From the NCBI RefSeq assembly GCF_020178975.1, contig NZ_JAHXBU010000007.1:16176-80175 (forward strand): a stretch of 64,000 bases of DNA, written 5' to 3'. Source of the DNA: Cesiribacter sp. SM1. GTDB lineage: Bacteria > Bacteroidota > Bacteroidia > Cytophagales > Cyclobacteriaceae. The notes beneath the pieces are model-generated. The model was not told where the DNA came from, did not search any database, and worked only from the letters and a program-made list of their open reading frames with translations. Shown one piece after another: positions 55,877 to 63,884 of the stretch. Made by a program: the position numbers and the translations under genes. Each line of letters starts with the position of its first letter. Position 1 is the first letter of the stretch.

Positions 55877-58800
55877 ATGCGGTTCAAGAGCTTTATATTA
55901 TTCTTTGTTTTTTTGTTCCTGGTTGGTGCCGGGGCAACAGCCGGGCTGCCTGAACAGCTCAGGTTCTCTTTGCTGGATGTAAGCAAAGGCCTCTCCAACA
56001 ACCAGGTAAACTGTTTTCTGCGAGACAGCCGGGGCTACCTCTGGATTGGTACTGCCGATGGTCTTAACCGCTATGATGGTACCAGGGTAAAAGTATACCA
56101 GCACAATCCCAGGGACAGCAGCTCCATCAGGAGCAATACCATCAATAAGCTGTTTGAAGACCCTGCGGGTAAACTGTGGGTTGTTACCGCCGATGGAATT
56201 AGTATCTACGATCCCGTACAGGAAAAATTTCACAGAAACACAGCTGCCTTCACCCGCCCTTTTGGCCTGGAGGGTAAGGATGTAGAAAACATCATAAAAG
56301 ATAAAACCGGCAACTACTGGTTTATTCTTACAGGGCAGGGTGTTTGCCGTTACACGCCCGGCTCCGGAAAAAAAATCAGCTTAAAGCATACTGCCAACAA
56401 CGCCAGTACCATCAGCTCCAATTTTGTTCAGTCTGTAGCACAAAACGCCGATGGCGATTACTGGCTCATTCACCGAAATGGTATTTTTGAGAAGCTCGAT
56501 GGTAGTAGCTTTGAGGTAGAGCAACAGAAAAGCACCATCAGTGAACGTTTTAAGGGGCAGTTGCTTAATTACGAACTATTTGCAGATAGTGATGATGATT
56601 TATGGATTTACCTGCCCTACGAAACCAAAGGCCTTTTTTTGTACCAGCCCAGGCAGGATGTTTTAACCCATTATCATCGCGACAGCAAGGAATTGCCGCT
56701 CAACAACAACATGGTTCGCGGTGTAACCGAGGCGCAGACAGGCCAAATATGGATTGGTACCGACCATGGCGGTATTAACATCATCGATAAAAAAAATCAA
56801 ACTGTTTCTTATGTTCTTTCCGGCCAGGATATTGAAAACGGGCTGGCGCATAATAGTGTTAATGCCCTTTATAAAGACAGTGATGGAATCATCTGGCTGG
56901 GTACCTACAAAAAGGGACTTAACTACTACCACGAAAACATCATCAGGTTTCAGCATTACAAGCAGCAGACTTCGGTGCCGGGCAGCCTCCCCTTCGATGA
57001 TATTAACCGCTTTGCCGAAGATAAGAATGGTAACCTGTGGATTGGCACCAACGGAGGCGGGCTGCTCTATTACAACAGGGCTTTAAATACCTACACCCGC
57101 TACAGGCATAATCCTGCAGACCCGGAAAGCATTAGCAGTGATGTTATTGTAAGCCTCTTGCTTGATAAGAACGGTACGCTCTGGGTAGGCACCTACACCG
57201 GCGGGTTGAATCGTTTCGATGGTAAGGGATTCAAGCACTACAAGCACGATCCGACCAATCCCTACAGCCTGCCCTGTGTGGCTGATAATGTGTGGGAGCT
57301 TTTTCAGGATTCCAGGGGCACCATCTGGGTAGGCACTATGAAGGGAGGTCTGGCTACCTTTGATCCTCAGAAGGAGACTTTTCATCCTTTTCCTATCGGC
57401 ACCGGTAAAAAAGATATGCTCTCTGCCTATATATCGGCCATTGCTGAAGATGCAAAAGGCAATATCTGGATTGGCGGCAACCTGGGTGTAGAAGTAATAG
57501 ATGCTAAAACGGGTGAGGTAGAACATTATCAGAATAATGCTGCTACACCAGTGCACTTAGGCAGCAATAACATCTACACCATTCACATCGACAGGGAAAA
57601 CAGGGTGTGGGTAGGCACGCAGGAAGGACTGAACCTTTTTGATGAGGAGCATAAAAACTTTGTGCTCTTCACCAAAGAAAATGGTCTGCCCCACAATACG
57701 GTGCTGACCATCCTGGAGGATGATCTGCAAAACCTGTGGCTAAGTACTCCCAACGGAATTTCAAATGCCCTGATCAACAGGAATGCAAGTCCGCAGCAAC
57801 CACAATTTATTGCCTTTAAGAACTTTAGCACCAGCTATGGTTTGCAGGATAACGTTTTTAACGAAAATGCTGCCCTTAGGACCAGCAGTGATGAGATGAT
57901 TTTTGGCGGGCCAAACGGTTTTAATCTCTTTCATCCAGGCGCAGTAAGGGCAGGGGATAAGGTGCCAAAGCTCCTGTTTTCTGATTTTCAGCTATTCAAT
58001 AAAACTGTTGGCATTGGTGATAAGGTAAACGGCAGGGTGTTGCTGGAAGAATCTTTATCTGATACCCGCAGCCTTACCCTCAAGCACGATGAGAATGTTT
58101 TCTCCATCGAATTCACTGCGCTAAACTTTCTGCATCCGGAGAAGAACAGGTTCAGGTATATGCTGGAGGGCTTCGACAGGGGCTGGCAACCGGCAGACAT
58201 GCTGAACCGTCGTGCTACCTATACCAACCTGGATCCGGGAGATTACACTTTTAGAGTACAGGCATCCAACAACGACGGCAGCTGGAGCGATAGGGAACTG
58301 GCACTTAATATTGCTGTGCTGGCGCCCTTCTGGCGTACCAATACAGCCTATGTGTTTTACCTGGCTATTGGCTTTCTGGCCCTGTACATTAGCCGCCGCA
58401 TGGAGTTGCAAAAGGCAAGAATGAAGTTTAAGCTGGAACAAACACAGCAGGAGGCCCGGCAGCTGCACGAGCTGGACCTGATGAAAATCCGCTTTTTTAC
58501 CAACGTTAGCCACGAGTTTCGTACGCCGCTTTCCTTAATTCTGGCACCCCTGGAGCGGCTTATTCAGCTCAATAAAGAGCCCGAGCAGCAAAAACAGTAT
58601 TTAATGATCCAGCGTAACGCCAAACGCCTGCTGAACCTGGTAAACCAGCTGCTCGATTTCCGAAAGCTGGAGGTAGAAGGCGTGAACCTGGTTCTTTCAG
58701 AAGGCAACATCATTAAGTTTATTGAAGAGTCGGTACATTCCTTTTCCGACCTTACCGAGAAAAAGAATGTCAGCCTCTGCTATCACTCTGAGGTTAAAGC

Positions 58801-60043
58801 CTTACAGGCCTCTTTTGATATGGATAAGCTGGAGAAAATTCTCTTTAACCTGCTTTCCAATGCCTTTAAGTTTACCCCTGAAGGAGGTGAGATAAGTGTG
58901 GCTGTAGATTGCCTGGATAATGATTCCCAGTCGGAAGGCCTTAAAATTCTGCACATAAAGGTAAAAGACACTGGCATAGGCATACCAAAAGAAAAACAGG
59001 ACAAGATCTTTGAACGCTTTTTCAGGAATGATGTACCCAGGAGTTTTATTAACCAGGGAAGTGGTATAGGCCTTGCCATTACCCGGGAGTTTGTAAAAAT
59101 TCATGGGGGTACCATTAGTGTTGAAAGTGAAGAGGGAATTGGCAGCCGCTTTACAGTATGCCTGCCAGTAAAAGAAATATGCGGCAGTACGGCAAACAGC
59201 AGCGATGTCGTTGAATCTTCTCTGCTGGTACAGCCTGTTGAAGAGAGGCTCCCTGTTAAAGACCATGGTCCTAAAACCTCTGGCATAAAGCCACACATAT
59301 TACTGGTAGAGGATAATACAGACTTTCGTTTTTATCTGAAGGACAACCTTAGCCAGTATTTTACCATTACAGAGGCTGCCAACGGGAAAGAGGGATGGCA
59401 GAAAGCCTTATCAATTATGCCTGACCTGATTGTAAGTGACCTGATGATGCCCGAGCTGAATGGTATTGAGCTTTGCCGCAAGATCAGGGAAGATGGTCGT
59501 ACCTCGCACATTCCATTTGTGCTCTTAACGGCACATTCTGCCGAAGAGCAGAAGCTCAAGGGGTTGGGCATAGGGGCAAGCGACTATGTGACCAAGCCCT
59601 TCAACTTCGAAATTTTACTTTCGCGTCTGAAAAACCTCATTACACAGCGTCAGCAGATGCAGCAGGCTTTCGAGAAAAAGATCAGCGTTGAAACCAGCGA
59701 GGCTGAGATTGTATCTGTAGATGACAAACTTATTCAGAACGCCATCAGGGTAGTGGAGGAGCACCTGGAAAATCCGGAATTTACTGTAGAAATGTTAAGC
59801 CGTGAGCTGGGGGTAAGCCGTGTGTACCTCTACAAGAAAATGGTGCTGCTAACGGGTAGCTCACCAGTAGAATTTATCAGGAAGATAAGACTGGAGCGGG
59901 CGGCGCAGTTCCTGGAAAAGAGCCAGCTAACGGTGGCGGAGGTAGCTTATAAAGTAGGCTTTAACAATGCTAAATATTTTACAAAATATTTCAAGCAGGA
60001 GTACAAGGTGCTACCTTCTATGTATGCAGGCCGTAAGAAGTAG
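55877..60043 (+). CDS. Hybrid two-component regulator (Reg_prop, kinase, receiver, AraC)
   Basis: 1388 residues, one-protein signalling system (HTCS). A signal peptide (about 1-23) leads into a periplasmic double beta-propeller of Reg_prop repeats such as GYLWIGTADGLNRYDG, IWIGTDHGGINI and LWVGTYTGGLNRFDG (about 30-700). It continues with a Y_Y_Y domain (about 745-810), a membrane helix (about 818-838), a HisKA domain with NVSHEFRTPLSL (His879), and an HATPase with NLLSNAFKFTPEGG, DTGIGIP and GSGIGLAI. A receiver follows with ILLVEDN and the phospho-Asp1188 in VSDLMMPELNG, then an AraC helix-turn-helix at about 1285-1388. Such proteins control polysaccharide-use loci, but no SusCD pair is nearby, so the target is unknown. 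Confidence 0.95.
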   Translation: MRFKSFILFFVFLFLVGAGATAGLPEQLRFSLLDVSKGLSNNQVNCFLRDSRGYLWIGTADGLNRYDGTRVKVYQHNPRDSSSIRSNTINKLFEDPAGKLWVVTADGISIYDPVQEKFHRNTAAFTRPFGLEGKDVENIIKDKTGNYWFILTGQGVCRYTPGSGKKISLKHTANNASTISSNFVQSVAQNADGDYWLIHRNGIFEKLDGSSFEVEQQKSTISERFKGQLLNYELFADSDDDLWIYLPYETKGLFLYQPRQDVLTHYHRDSKELPLNNNMVRGVTEAQTGQIWIGTDHGGINIIDKKNQTVSYVLSGQDIENGLAHNSVNALYKDSDGIIWLGTYKKGLNYYHENIIRFQHYKQQTSVPGSLPFDDINRFAEDKNGNLWIGTNGGGLLYYNRALNTYTRYRHNPADPESISSDVIVSLLLDKNGTLWVGTYTGGLNRFDGKGFKHYKHDPTNPYSLPCVADNVWELFQDSRGTIWVGTMKGGLATFDPQKETFHPFPIGTGKKDMLSAYISAIAEDAKGNIWIGGNLGVEVIDAKTGEVEHYQNNAATPVHLGSNNIYTIHIDRENRVWVGTQEGLNLFDEEHKNFVLFTKENGLPHNTVLTILEDDLQNLWLSTPNGISNALINRNASPQQPQFIAFKNFSTSYGLQDNVFNENAALRTSSDEMIFGGPNGFNLFHPGAVRAGDKVPKLLFSDFQLFNKTVGIGDKVNGRVLLEESLSDTRSLTLKHDENVFSIEFTALNFLHPEKNRFRYMLEGFDRGWQPADMLNRRATYTNLDPGDYTFRVQASNNDGSWSDRELALNIAVLAPFWRTNTAYVFYLAIGFLALYISRRMELQKARMKFKLEQTQQEARQLHELDLMKIRFFTNVSHEFRTPLSLILAPLERLIQLNKEPEQQKQYLMIQRNAKRLLNLVNQLLDFRKLEVEGVNLVLSEGNIIKFIEESVHSFSDLTEKKNVSLCYHSEVKALQASFDMDKLEKILFNLLSNAFKFTPEGGEISVAVDCLDNDSQSEGLKILHIKVKDTGIGIPKEKQDKIFERFFRNDVPRSFINQGSGIGLAITREFVKIHGGTISVESEEGIGSRFTVCLPVKEICGSTANSSDVVESSLLVQPVEERLPVKDHGPKTSGIKPHILLVEDNTDFRFYLKDNLSQYFTITEAANGKEGWQKALSIMPDLIVSDLMMPELNGIELCRKIREDGRTSHIPFVLLTAHSAEEQKLKGLGIGASDYVTKPFNFEILLSRLKNLITQRQQMQQAFEKKISVETSEAEIVSVDDKLIQNAIRVVEEHLENPEFTVEMLSRELGVSRVYLYKKMVLLTGSSPVEFIRKIRLERAAQFLEKSQLTVAEVAYKVGFNNAKYFTKYFKQEYKVLPSMYAGRKK

Positions 60044-60064
60044 TATTTATTCAAAGCAAAGCTA

Positions 60065-60451
60065 CTACAGTAGTGGAGAGAATGGCTTCATGTATTTCTG
60101 CCAGTTTATGATAAGTACCTTACCCTGCTGCTGCAGTACCTGGTATCCCCATTCGTAACAAAAGTAGTAGACTTCACCCTTGTCGGTTTTAAACTGGTGG
60201 GTGTAAAACCTGAAATCGAAGCCCATCTGTTTCAGAACCTCTGGGCGCAGGTTGGTATAACCTTCAGGGTTTAGTTTTTTGAGTATACTCCGGTTTTTCC
60301 TGAGGATGCTGTTTAGCTGCAGTACTTTTTTCTCCTCTTCGCTTTTTTGGGTGTTGTGATAGGCTGCCCGGCACTGATCGCTGCAGAATTTTTTACCCCT
60401 TCGGCCCTTCATGGCTTGTCCGCACTCCTGGCAGACTACTGGTTTTTCCAT
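60065..60451 (-). CDS. Zinc-ribbon protein of unknown function
   Basis: 128 residues. The N-terminal zinc finger CQECGQAMKGRRGKKFCSDQCRAAYHN (C-x2-C...C-x3-C) is followed by a helical linker with NSILRKNRSILKKLNPEGYTNL and a C-terminal FDFRFYTHQFKTDKGEVYYFCYEWGYQVL domain. This two-part architecture is recurrent in Bacteroidetes; function unknown, possibly nucleic-acid binding. It is divergent from the recombinase gene with about 100 bp between, and convergent with the hybrid regulator. Confidence 0.8.
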   Translation of the reverse strand: MEKPVVCQECGQAMKGRRGKKFCSDQCRAAYHNTQKSEEEKKVLQLNSILRKNRSILKKLNPEGYTNLRPEVLKQMGFDFRFYTHQFKTDKGEVYYFCYEWGYQVLQQQGKVLIINWQKYMKPFSPLL

Positions 60452-60530
60452 AAGCGTTTTTTTAAACGTATAATTTCGTTTTAATCCGGAGTTAAATGTT
60501 TATTAAAACAGCTTACTGGTGCATGTTGTT

Positions 60531-60538
60531 TATCTTTG
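60531..60538 (+). promoter_or_regulatory. Candidate -7 box of the recombinase gene
   Basis: TATCTTTG matches the Bacteroidetes -7 consensus TAnnTTTG, 16 bp before the ATG at 60555. No matching -33 is seen. An imperfect AAACG...CGTTTT repeat lies farther upstream at about 60468-60482. No SOS-type box was recognised. Confidence 0.4.
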
Positions 60539-60554
60539 GTGAAAGAAGTATAAC

Positions 60555-62102
60555 ATGTTGCCTGTCATATTTTTATCTCCTTTGCTGCATGGCGGCAAAA
60601 CCTTTGTGAGGTTAGGTTTTCAGCAGGATAAAGAACTGTTCAGCTACCTATGCCAGCAGCAGGATATTCTTAAGTTCAGCAAGACCTACAAGTGCCTTGT
60701 AACGCATTATAAAAAAGAGCCACTCCTGAAGCTAAAGGAGATTATCAGAGGTAAAGCAAAGCTAGATACCTCTGCATTGATGCGCTATGCCCTGCAGGCT
60801 GGTGTAAAAGGGGCCAAAAAGGAAATGCCTGAAGGGGCGAGCCTACCACTGGTACAACTGATACCGGGAGAACTGGATGGAAGGTATATATTACTGATTC
60901 GCTTTCGTTTTCATCAGCATTTGGTAAGCCTGATGAAGGAACAGCCCTACACTTACTACTATACAAAAGGAAAGTGTTGGTATGTACAGCAGGAGGAAAC
61001 CCCGCTGCTGGAGGTTGTGCGTCTGCTGCAGCCATATGCTCGTTTAAGGCTGGATCCGAGGTTATACCCAATTGATTTTCACACCCAAAAACAGCTGATT
61101 ACGGGTGGTAGCAGGGACTGGGGCAGCATAGATGCTGATCCATTTCTTGATGCCCTGTATGGCAAGGGCTATAGCAGCAGTACACTCTATACCTATTATA
61201 GTTTGATGGGCAGGTTTATCAGGCAGTTTAACATAAAAGAGGAGCAGACACTAAGAGAGCTGCAGGCACATACAATCAACCTGTATCACAGTCGATGGAT
61301 GGCACAGGGTAACGTAAAGGCGGCATCGGTTAATCAATCGGTTAGTGCCATTAAATTCTACATGTTGTATGTGCAGGGGAAATCATTGGAAGGGGTGGAT
61401 TTGGTGAGGGTAAAGCGGGATAAGCAATTGCCAAAAGTAATGAGCCAGGAAGAATTACGGGCAGTTTTATCAGCCTCAGGTAACCTGAAGCACCGGTGTA
61501 TGCTTTCGCTCCTGTATTCAGGCGGCTTGCGGGCGGGAGAGCTCATCAATCTGAAATTAACAGATATTGATTGGGAAAGAAAGCAGATCCGCATCAGGTA
61601 TGCAAAAGGGAAAAAAGACAGGATGACGATATTGTCTAATGTGCTGTGCCAGTTTCTTAAGGCGTATCTAGAGGCATACCAGCCACAGCAGTGGGTTTTT
61701 GAAGGGCAGTGGGGTGATCAGTATACCGATTCCAGCTTAAGGAGTGTATTCAAGCATGCCCTGCAAAAAGCAAGGATTGATAAGCCCTTCACCCTGCATT
61801 CACTGCGGCACAGTTTTGCTACCCATTTATTAGAGGGAGGTACTGACTTACGTTATATCCAGAGTTTGCTGGGTCATAACAGCAGCAAAACTACAGAAAT
61901 CTATACACATGTTAGTCAGCAAGCCGTTCAGAACATCCAGAGCCCCCTGGATCGCTTGGATATAAACAGCAATTATCCTATGTTGTCAAATCAAAAACCT
62001 GAATATTTAAAAGAACCAGAGTACCTGTATCCCACAAGGACTAAAATAAACATAAACGCGATAATGACTAAATACATAGTTGATACCGCAATTAGCAAGT
62101 AG
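60555..62102 (+). CDS. Tyrosine recombinase heading an integron-like cassette array
   Basis: 515 residues. The catalytic domain carries the full tyrosine-recombinase set: Arg326 (YSGGLRAGEL), Lys351/353 (KGKKDR), His415-x2-Arg418 (HSLRHSFATHLL), His441 (LLGH) and nucleophile Tyr450 (EIYTHVS), then IQSPLDRL as in XerD-like and IntI proteins. The SAM-like core-binding domain spans about 195-275. Between patches II and III there is no room for the extra helix of classical IntI. The N-terminal 190 residues hold what looks like two copies of one module (about 4-72 and 98-168), each ending KCxxV...LL-x-L. The last 45 residues are AT-rich, non-conserved tail. The TAG stop supplies the crossover G of the first cassette junction. 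The gene points the same way as the cassettes, unlike most intI genes. Confidence 0.9.
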   Translation: MLPVIFLSPLLHGGKTFVRLGFQQDKELFSYLCQQQDILKFSKTYKCLVTHYKKEPLLKLKEIIRGKAKLDTSALMRYALQAGVKGAKKEMPEGASLPLVQLIPGELDGRYILLIRFRFHQHLVSLMKEQPYTYYYTKGKCWYVQQEETPLLEVVRLLQPYARLRLDPRLYPIDFHTQKQLITGGSRDWGSIDADPFLDALYGKGYSSSTLYTYYSLMGRFIRQFNIKEEQTLRELQAHTINLYHSRWMAQGNVKAASVNQSVSAIKFYMLYVQGKSLEGVDLVRVKRDKQLPKVMSQEELRAVLSASGNLKHRCMLSLLYSGGLRAGELINLKLTDIDWERKQIRIRYAKGKKDRMTILSNVLCQFLKAYLEAYQPQQWVFEGQWGDQYTDSSLRSVFKHALQKARIDKPFTLHSLRHSFATHLLEGGTDLRYIQSLLGHNSSKTTEIYTHVSQQAVQNIQSPLDRLDINSNYPMLSNQKPEYLKEPEYLYPTRTKININAIMTKYIVDTAISK

Positions 62103-62115
62103 TTGGGGCATAAGC
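62060..62115 (+). other. Putative attI-like primary insertion site
   Basis: The first cassette begins at TTGGGGCATAAGC directly after the stop codon, giving TAG/TTGGGG: the crossover G of a GTTGGGG core is the G of the stop codon (62102). The preceding 40-odd bases, which encode the recombinase tail, are therefore the likely attI. The exact left limit cannot be seen. Confidence 0.55.
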
Positions 62116-62523
62116 ATTAAATTCTTTGGCGGTTTAGCTTGTAGTGGGAAAGGAAAGGCAGCAGCGTAGAAGATACCTCGGTACTACTGCCAGGTAGCCA
62201 GGGTTCCTGTAATAACAATAAAGGCCGGCTTCACCTGCGGAGCATTTGAGATACAATAAACCTGCTTGGCATTAACAGAGGGGATAGGGACAGTAGACTG
62301 ATAGCTATAAAAAACTGGAGGAATGTACCCACAACCAAACATTCGGATGAAGAACCTCACTACTTGATGAAAGAGTGATGAGCTTTAACTGCCAAATGAA
62401 TTAACCTATGCCCAACCATAAAATAAAGCAAGCGCCCCCAGCTCTTCTTGGAAAGGGGCTGGCATATTGTTACTTTCACTCTTACTCAACCGCAGCGGCG
62501 GCTCCTGCTTTATTTATCGTCCG
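62103..62523 (+). mobile_element. Cassette A: unit with no evident gene
   Basis: Runs from the TTGGGG junction to the G of the next core. No reading frame of useful length on either strand. Only tiny frames are present, such as a 14-codon one at 62323 behind GGAGG. Its first 95 or so bases closely resemble those of cassette D at 63879. Its start GTTGGGGCATA is complementary, with one bulged base, to its own site's left core TATGCCCAAC at 62407-62416. It could carry a promoter, a small RNA or a very short peptide. Confidence 0.6.
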
Positions 62524-62529
62524 TTGTGT
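62410..62529 (+). repeat. attC-like site 1 (ends cassette A)
   Basis: Left core GCCCAAC (62410-62416, exact RYYYAAC). Inner stem AAATAAAGCA (62421) pairs with TGCTTTATTT (62506-62515), with a long central segment. Right core is GTTGTGT (62523-62529), which belongs to the next cassette. It is diverged from sites 2 and 3 but has the same plan and size. Confidence 0.65.
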
Positions 62530-62551
62530 GCAATGCCAAAAGAAGGCCTTA

Positions 62552-63046
62552 ATGGAAATTCAAGAGACTGATGATATTGATATATTGCTCACCTTGCATC
62601 CACATGGATGGAGTAGTTGCTGTATTTATGTGAGAGACTTTAAGTATGAAATTATAATCTCACATGTCTTTAGTGACCCATATTTTGACTTCATTAGAGC
62701 CTTAAGCAGTATCATAAATAATCAGGACCATACTGACCTTGTATGGTATGGTGAGCCAGGAGGAGAAAAAATAGAAATTAGTAGATTGAAAGATAAAAAG
62801 GATAAGGTAGCTATAACAATCAGTAGTTTTCAGGAATCGTTTGGAGAAGAAGTAAAGGAATATAAAAAGGCTGCTGTTTTTCAGATGCAGGTCAGACAAT
62901 TAATTCTGATTTCATATTATCAATTGAAAAAGATATTTCAGTTATTAAAGGATTCTGAATACTCTAAAAATAGACATCAGGACTTCCCTTTTCAAGAATA
63001 CCTGAAGTTCGAAAAATTAGCCCAAGAATATCTGAAAATATTATAA
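62552..63046 (+). CDS. Cassette B protein, unknown function
   Basis: 164 residues from the ATG at 62552, the first ATG of this frame inside the cassette; the longer frame back to 62408 crosses the attC-like site. The sequence MEIQETDDIDILLTLHPHG is followed by a WSSCCIYVRDFKYEIIISHVFSDPYFDFIRAL segment and WYGEPGGEKIEI, then a lysine-rich helical C-terminal half. No signal peptide or membrane helix. Not recognised; small soluble proteins with an HGW...DP...W-x-EPGG pattern occur as cassette or immunity-like proteins (weak inference). Markedly more AT-rich than the chromosomal genes, a sign of foreign origin. The stop is 5 bp before the attC-like site. Confidence 0.7.
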   Translation: MEIQETDDIDILLTLHPHGWSSCCIYVRDFKYEIIISHVFSDPYFDFIRALSSIINNQDHTDLVWYGEPGGEKIEISRLKDKKDKVAITISSFQESFGEEVKEYKKAAVFQMQVRQLILISYYQLKKIFQLLKDSEYSKNRHQDFPFQEYLKFEKLAQEYLKIL

Positions 63047-63051
63047 ACACT

Positions 63052-63178
63052 GCACACAACAACAGAATAAAGCAAATGCCCCCAGTGCTTTCAGCCATTG
63101 ATAATGAAGGAAGTAATTTTTGCGCACATTCAGCAAAATTCAGTGAAGGGCATCTGCTTTATTCAATGGACGTTATGC
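63052..63178 (+). repeat. attC-like site 2 (ends cassette B)
   Basis: Left core GCACACAAC (63052-63060) is the exact complement of the cassette's own first bases GTTGTGTGC (62523-62531). The inner arm GAATAAAGCAAATGCCCC (63065) pairs with GGGCATCTGCTTTATTC (63148-63164), with an A/G mispair. Spacers of unequal length, ACA against AATGGAC, separate the inner arm from the cores. Right core is GTTATGC (63172-63178). About 13 differences from site 3 over about 115 bp. Confidence 0.8.
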
Positions 63179-63232
63179 TTAAGCGTAAAAATTCGAAAGC
63201 TCAATTTGACTCAGGTACTTATTAATAAATCC

Positions 63233-63691
63233 ATGGACCTAAATGAAGCATTTGACGAAATTTACAACTATACCCATATGTGGAATTGGGGGCCGGATTG
63301 GGAGGTACTTAGAAGAGTATATCTAGCTTTTCCAAACTCCTATTCTGTATTGACACCTTTTGCATATTCGTATTTGGAAGAGTTGATTAGATCGACAACA
63401 AGCGAATATGGTAGAGAACTATTTAATACAGATGGAACCTTAAAAAACTATCGAAAGGTTGGGACTAAATTGATTGATCTAGCGATTGAGGAAAATAAAG
63501 TTAGCAAACCTGAATATGTGAAGATTTTAACTGAAATAAAGATCTATTTCTCGCAATCTCAGCCCACCGATATTGGCGACAATCGAAATAGCGTTGCTCA
63601 TGGATTTATGCACCCTAGATATTGGGATCAGGAATCTTTTGAAAAGTTAATTTTCGATATTGCAAAAATCTCAAAATATGCTGGGTTCTAA
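63233..63691 (+). CDS. Cassette C protein, HEPN-like
   Basis: 152 residues from the ATG at 63233; the longer frame back to 63098 lies within the attC-like site. Mostly helical, with MDLNEAFDEIYNYTHMWNWG at the start and DNRNSVAHGFMHPRYWDQE near the end. Arg118-x4-His123 (RNSVAH) in a predicted helix fits the R-x4-6-H motif of HEPN domains, many of which are RNases in toxin-antitoxin and defence systems. No partner gene is in the cassette. AT-rich relative to the chromosome. The function is not proven: an inactive or structural HEPN is equally possible. Confidence 0.65.
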   Translation: MDLNEAFDEIYNYTHMWNWGPDWEVLRRVYLAFPNSYSVLTPFAYSYLEELIRSTTSEYGRELFNTDGTLKNYRKVGTKLIDLAIEENKVSKPEYVKILTEIKIYFSQSQPTDIGDNRNSVAHGFMHPRYWDQESFEKLIFDIAKISKYAGF

Positions 63692-63759
63692 GCACCCAAA
63701 TATTCTTTGACGACATAAAGCATTGAAAATAGATTGAGAAAGAAATAAAAAAAGCCTAA

Positions 63760-63884
63760 GCATAACAACAGAATAAAGCAAATGCCCCAACAGCTTTCAG
63801 CCATTGACAATGCAGGAAGCAATTTTTGCGTACTTTCAGCAAAAGCCGGTGAGGGGCATCTGCTTTATTCAATGGACGTTGGGG
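63760..63884 (+). repeat. attC-like site 3 (ends cassette C)
   Basis: Left core GCATAAC (63760-63766). With the preceding bases, TAAGCATAAC is the exact complement of cassette C's own start GTTATGCTTA (63172-63181). The 18-base arm GAATAAAGCAAATGCCCC (63771-63788) pairs with GGGGCATCTGCTTTATTC (63853-63870) with a single A/G mispair. Right core is GTTGGGG (63878-63884). Confidence 0.8.

Noticed and set aside
60555..62102. Classical IntI integrase
   Set aside because: The insertion between catalytic patches II and III that defines IntI is absent, and there is a 190-residue N-terminal extension. I describe it as a XerD-like recombinase with integron-like function.
62408..62551. Extension of the cassette B protein upstream to 62408
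   Set aside because: This part of the frame runs through the attC-like site and encodes a low-complexity string. The first ATG inside the cassette is at 62552.
63098..63232. Extension of the cassette C protein upstream to 63098
   Set aside because: It would translate the right half of attC-like site 2, which is constrained by palindromy, not by coding.
62410..63884. CRISPR array
   Set aside because: The repeats are more than 100 bp long, palindromic and separated by gene-sized segments. No cas genes are present.
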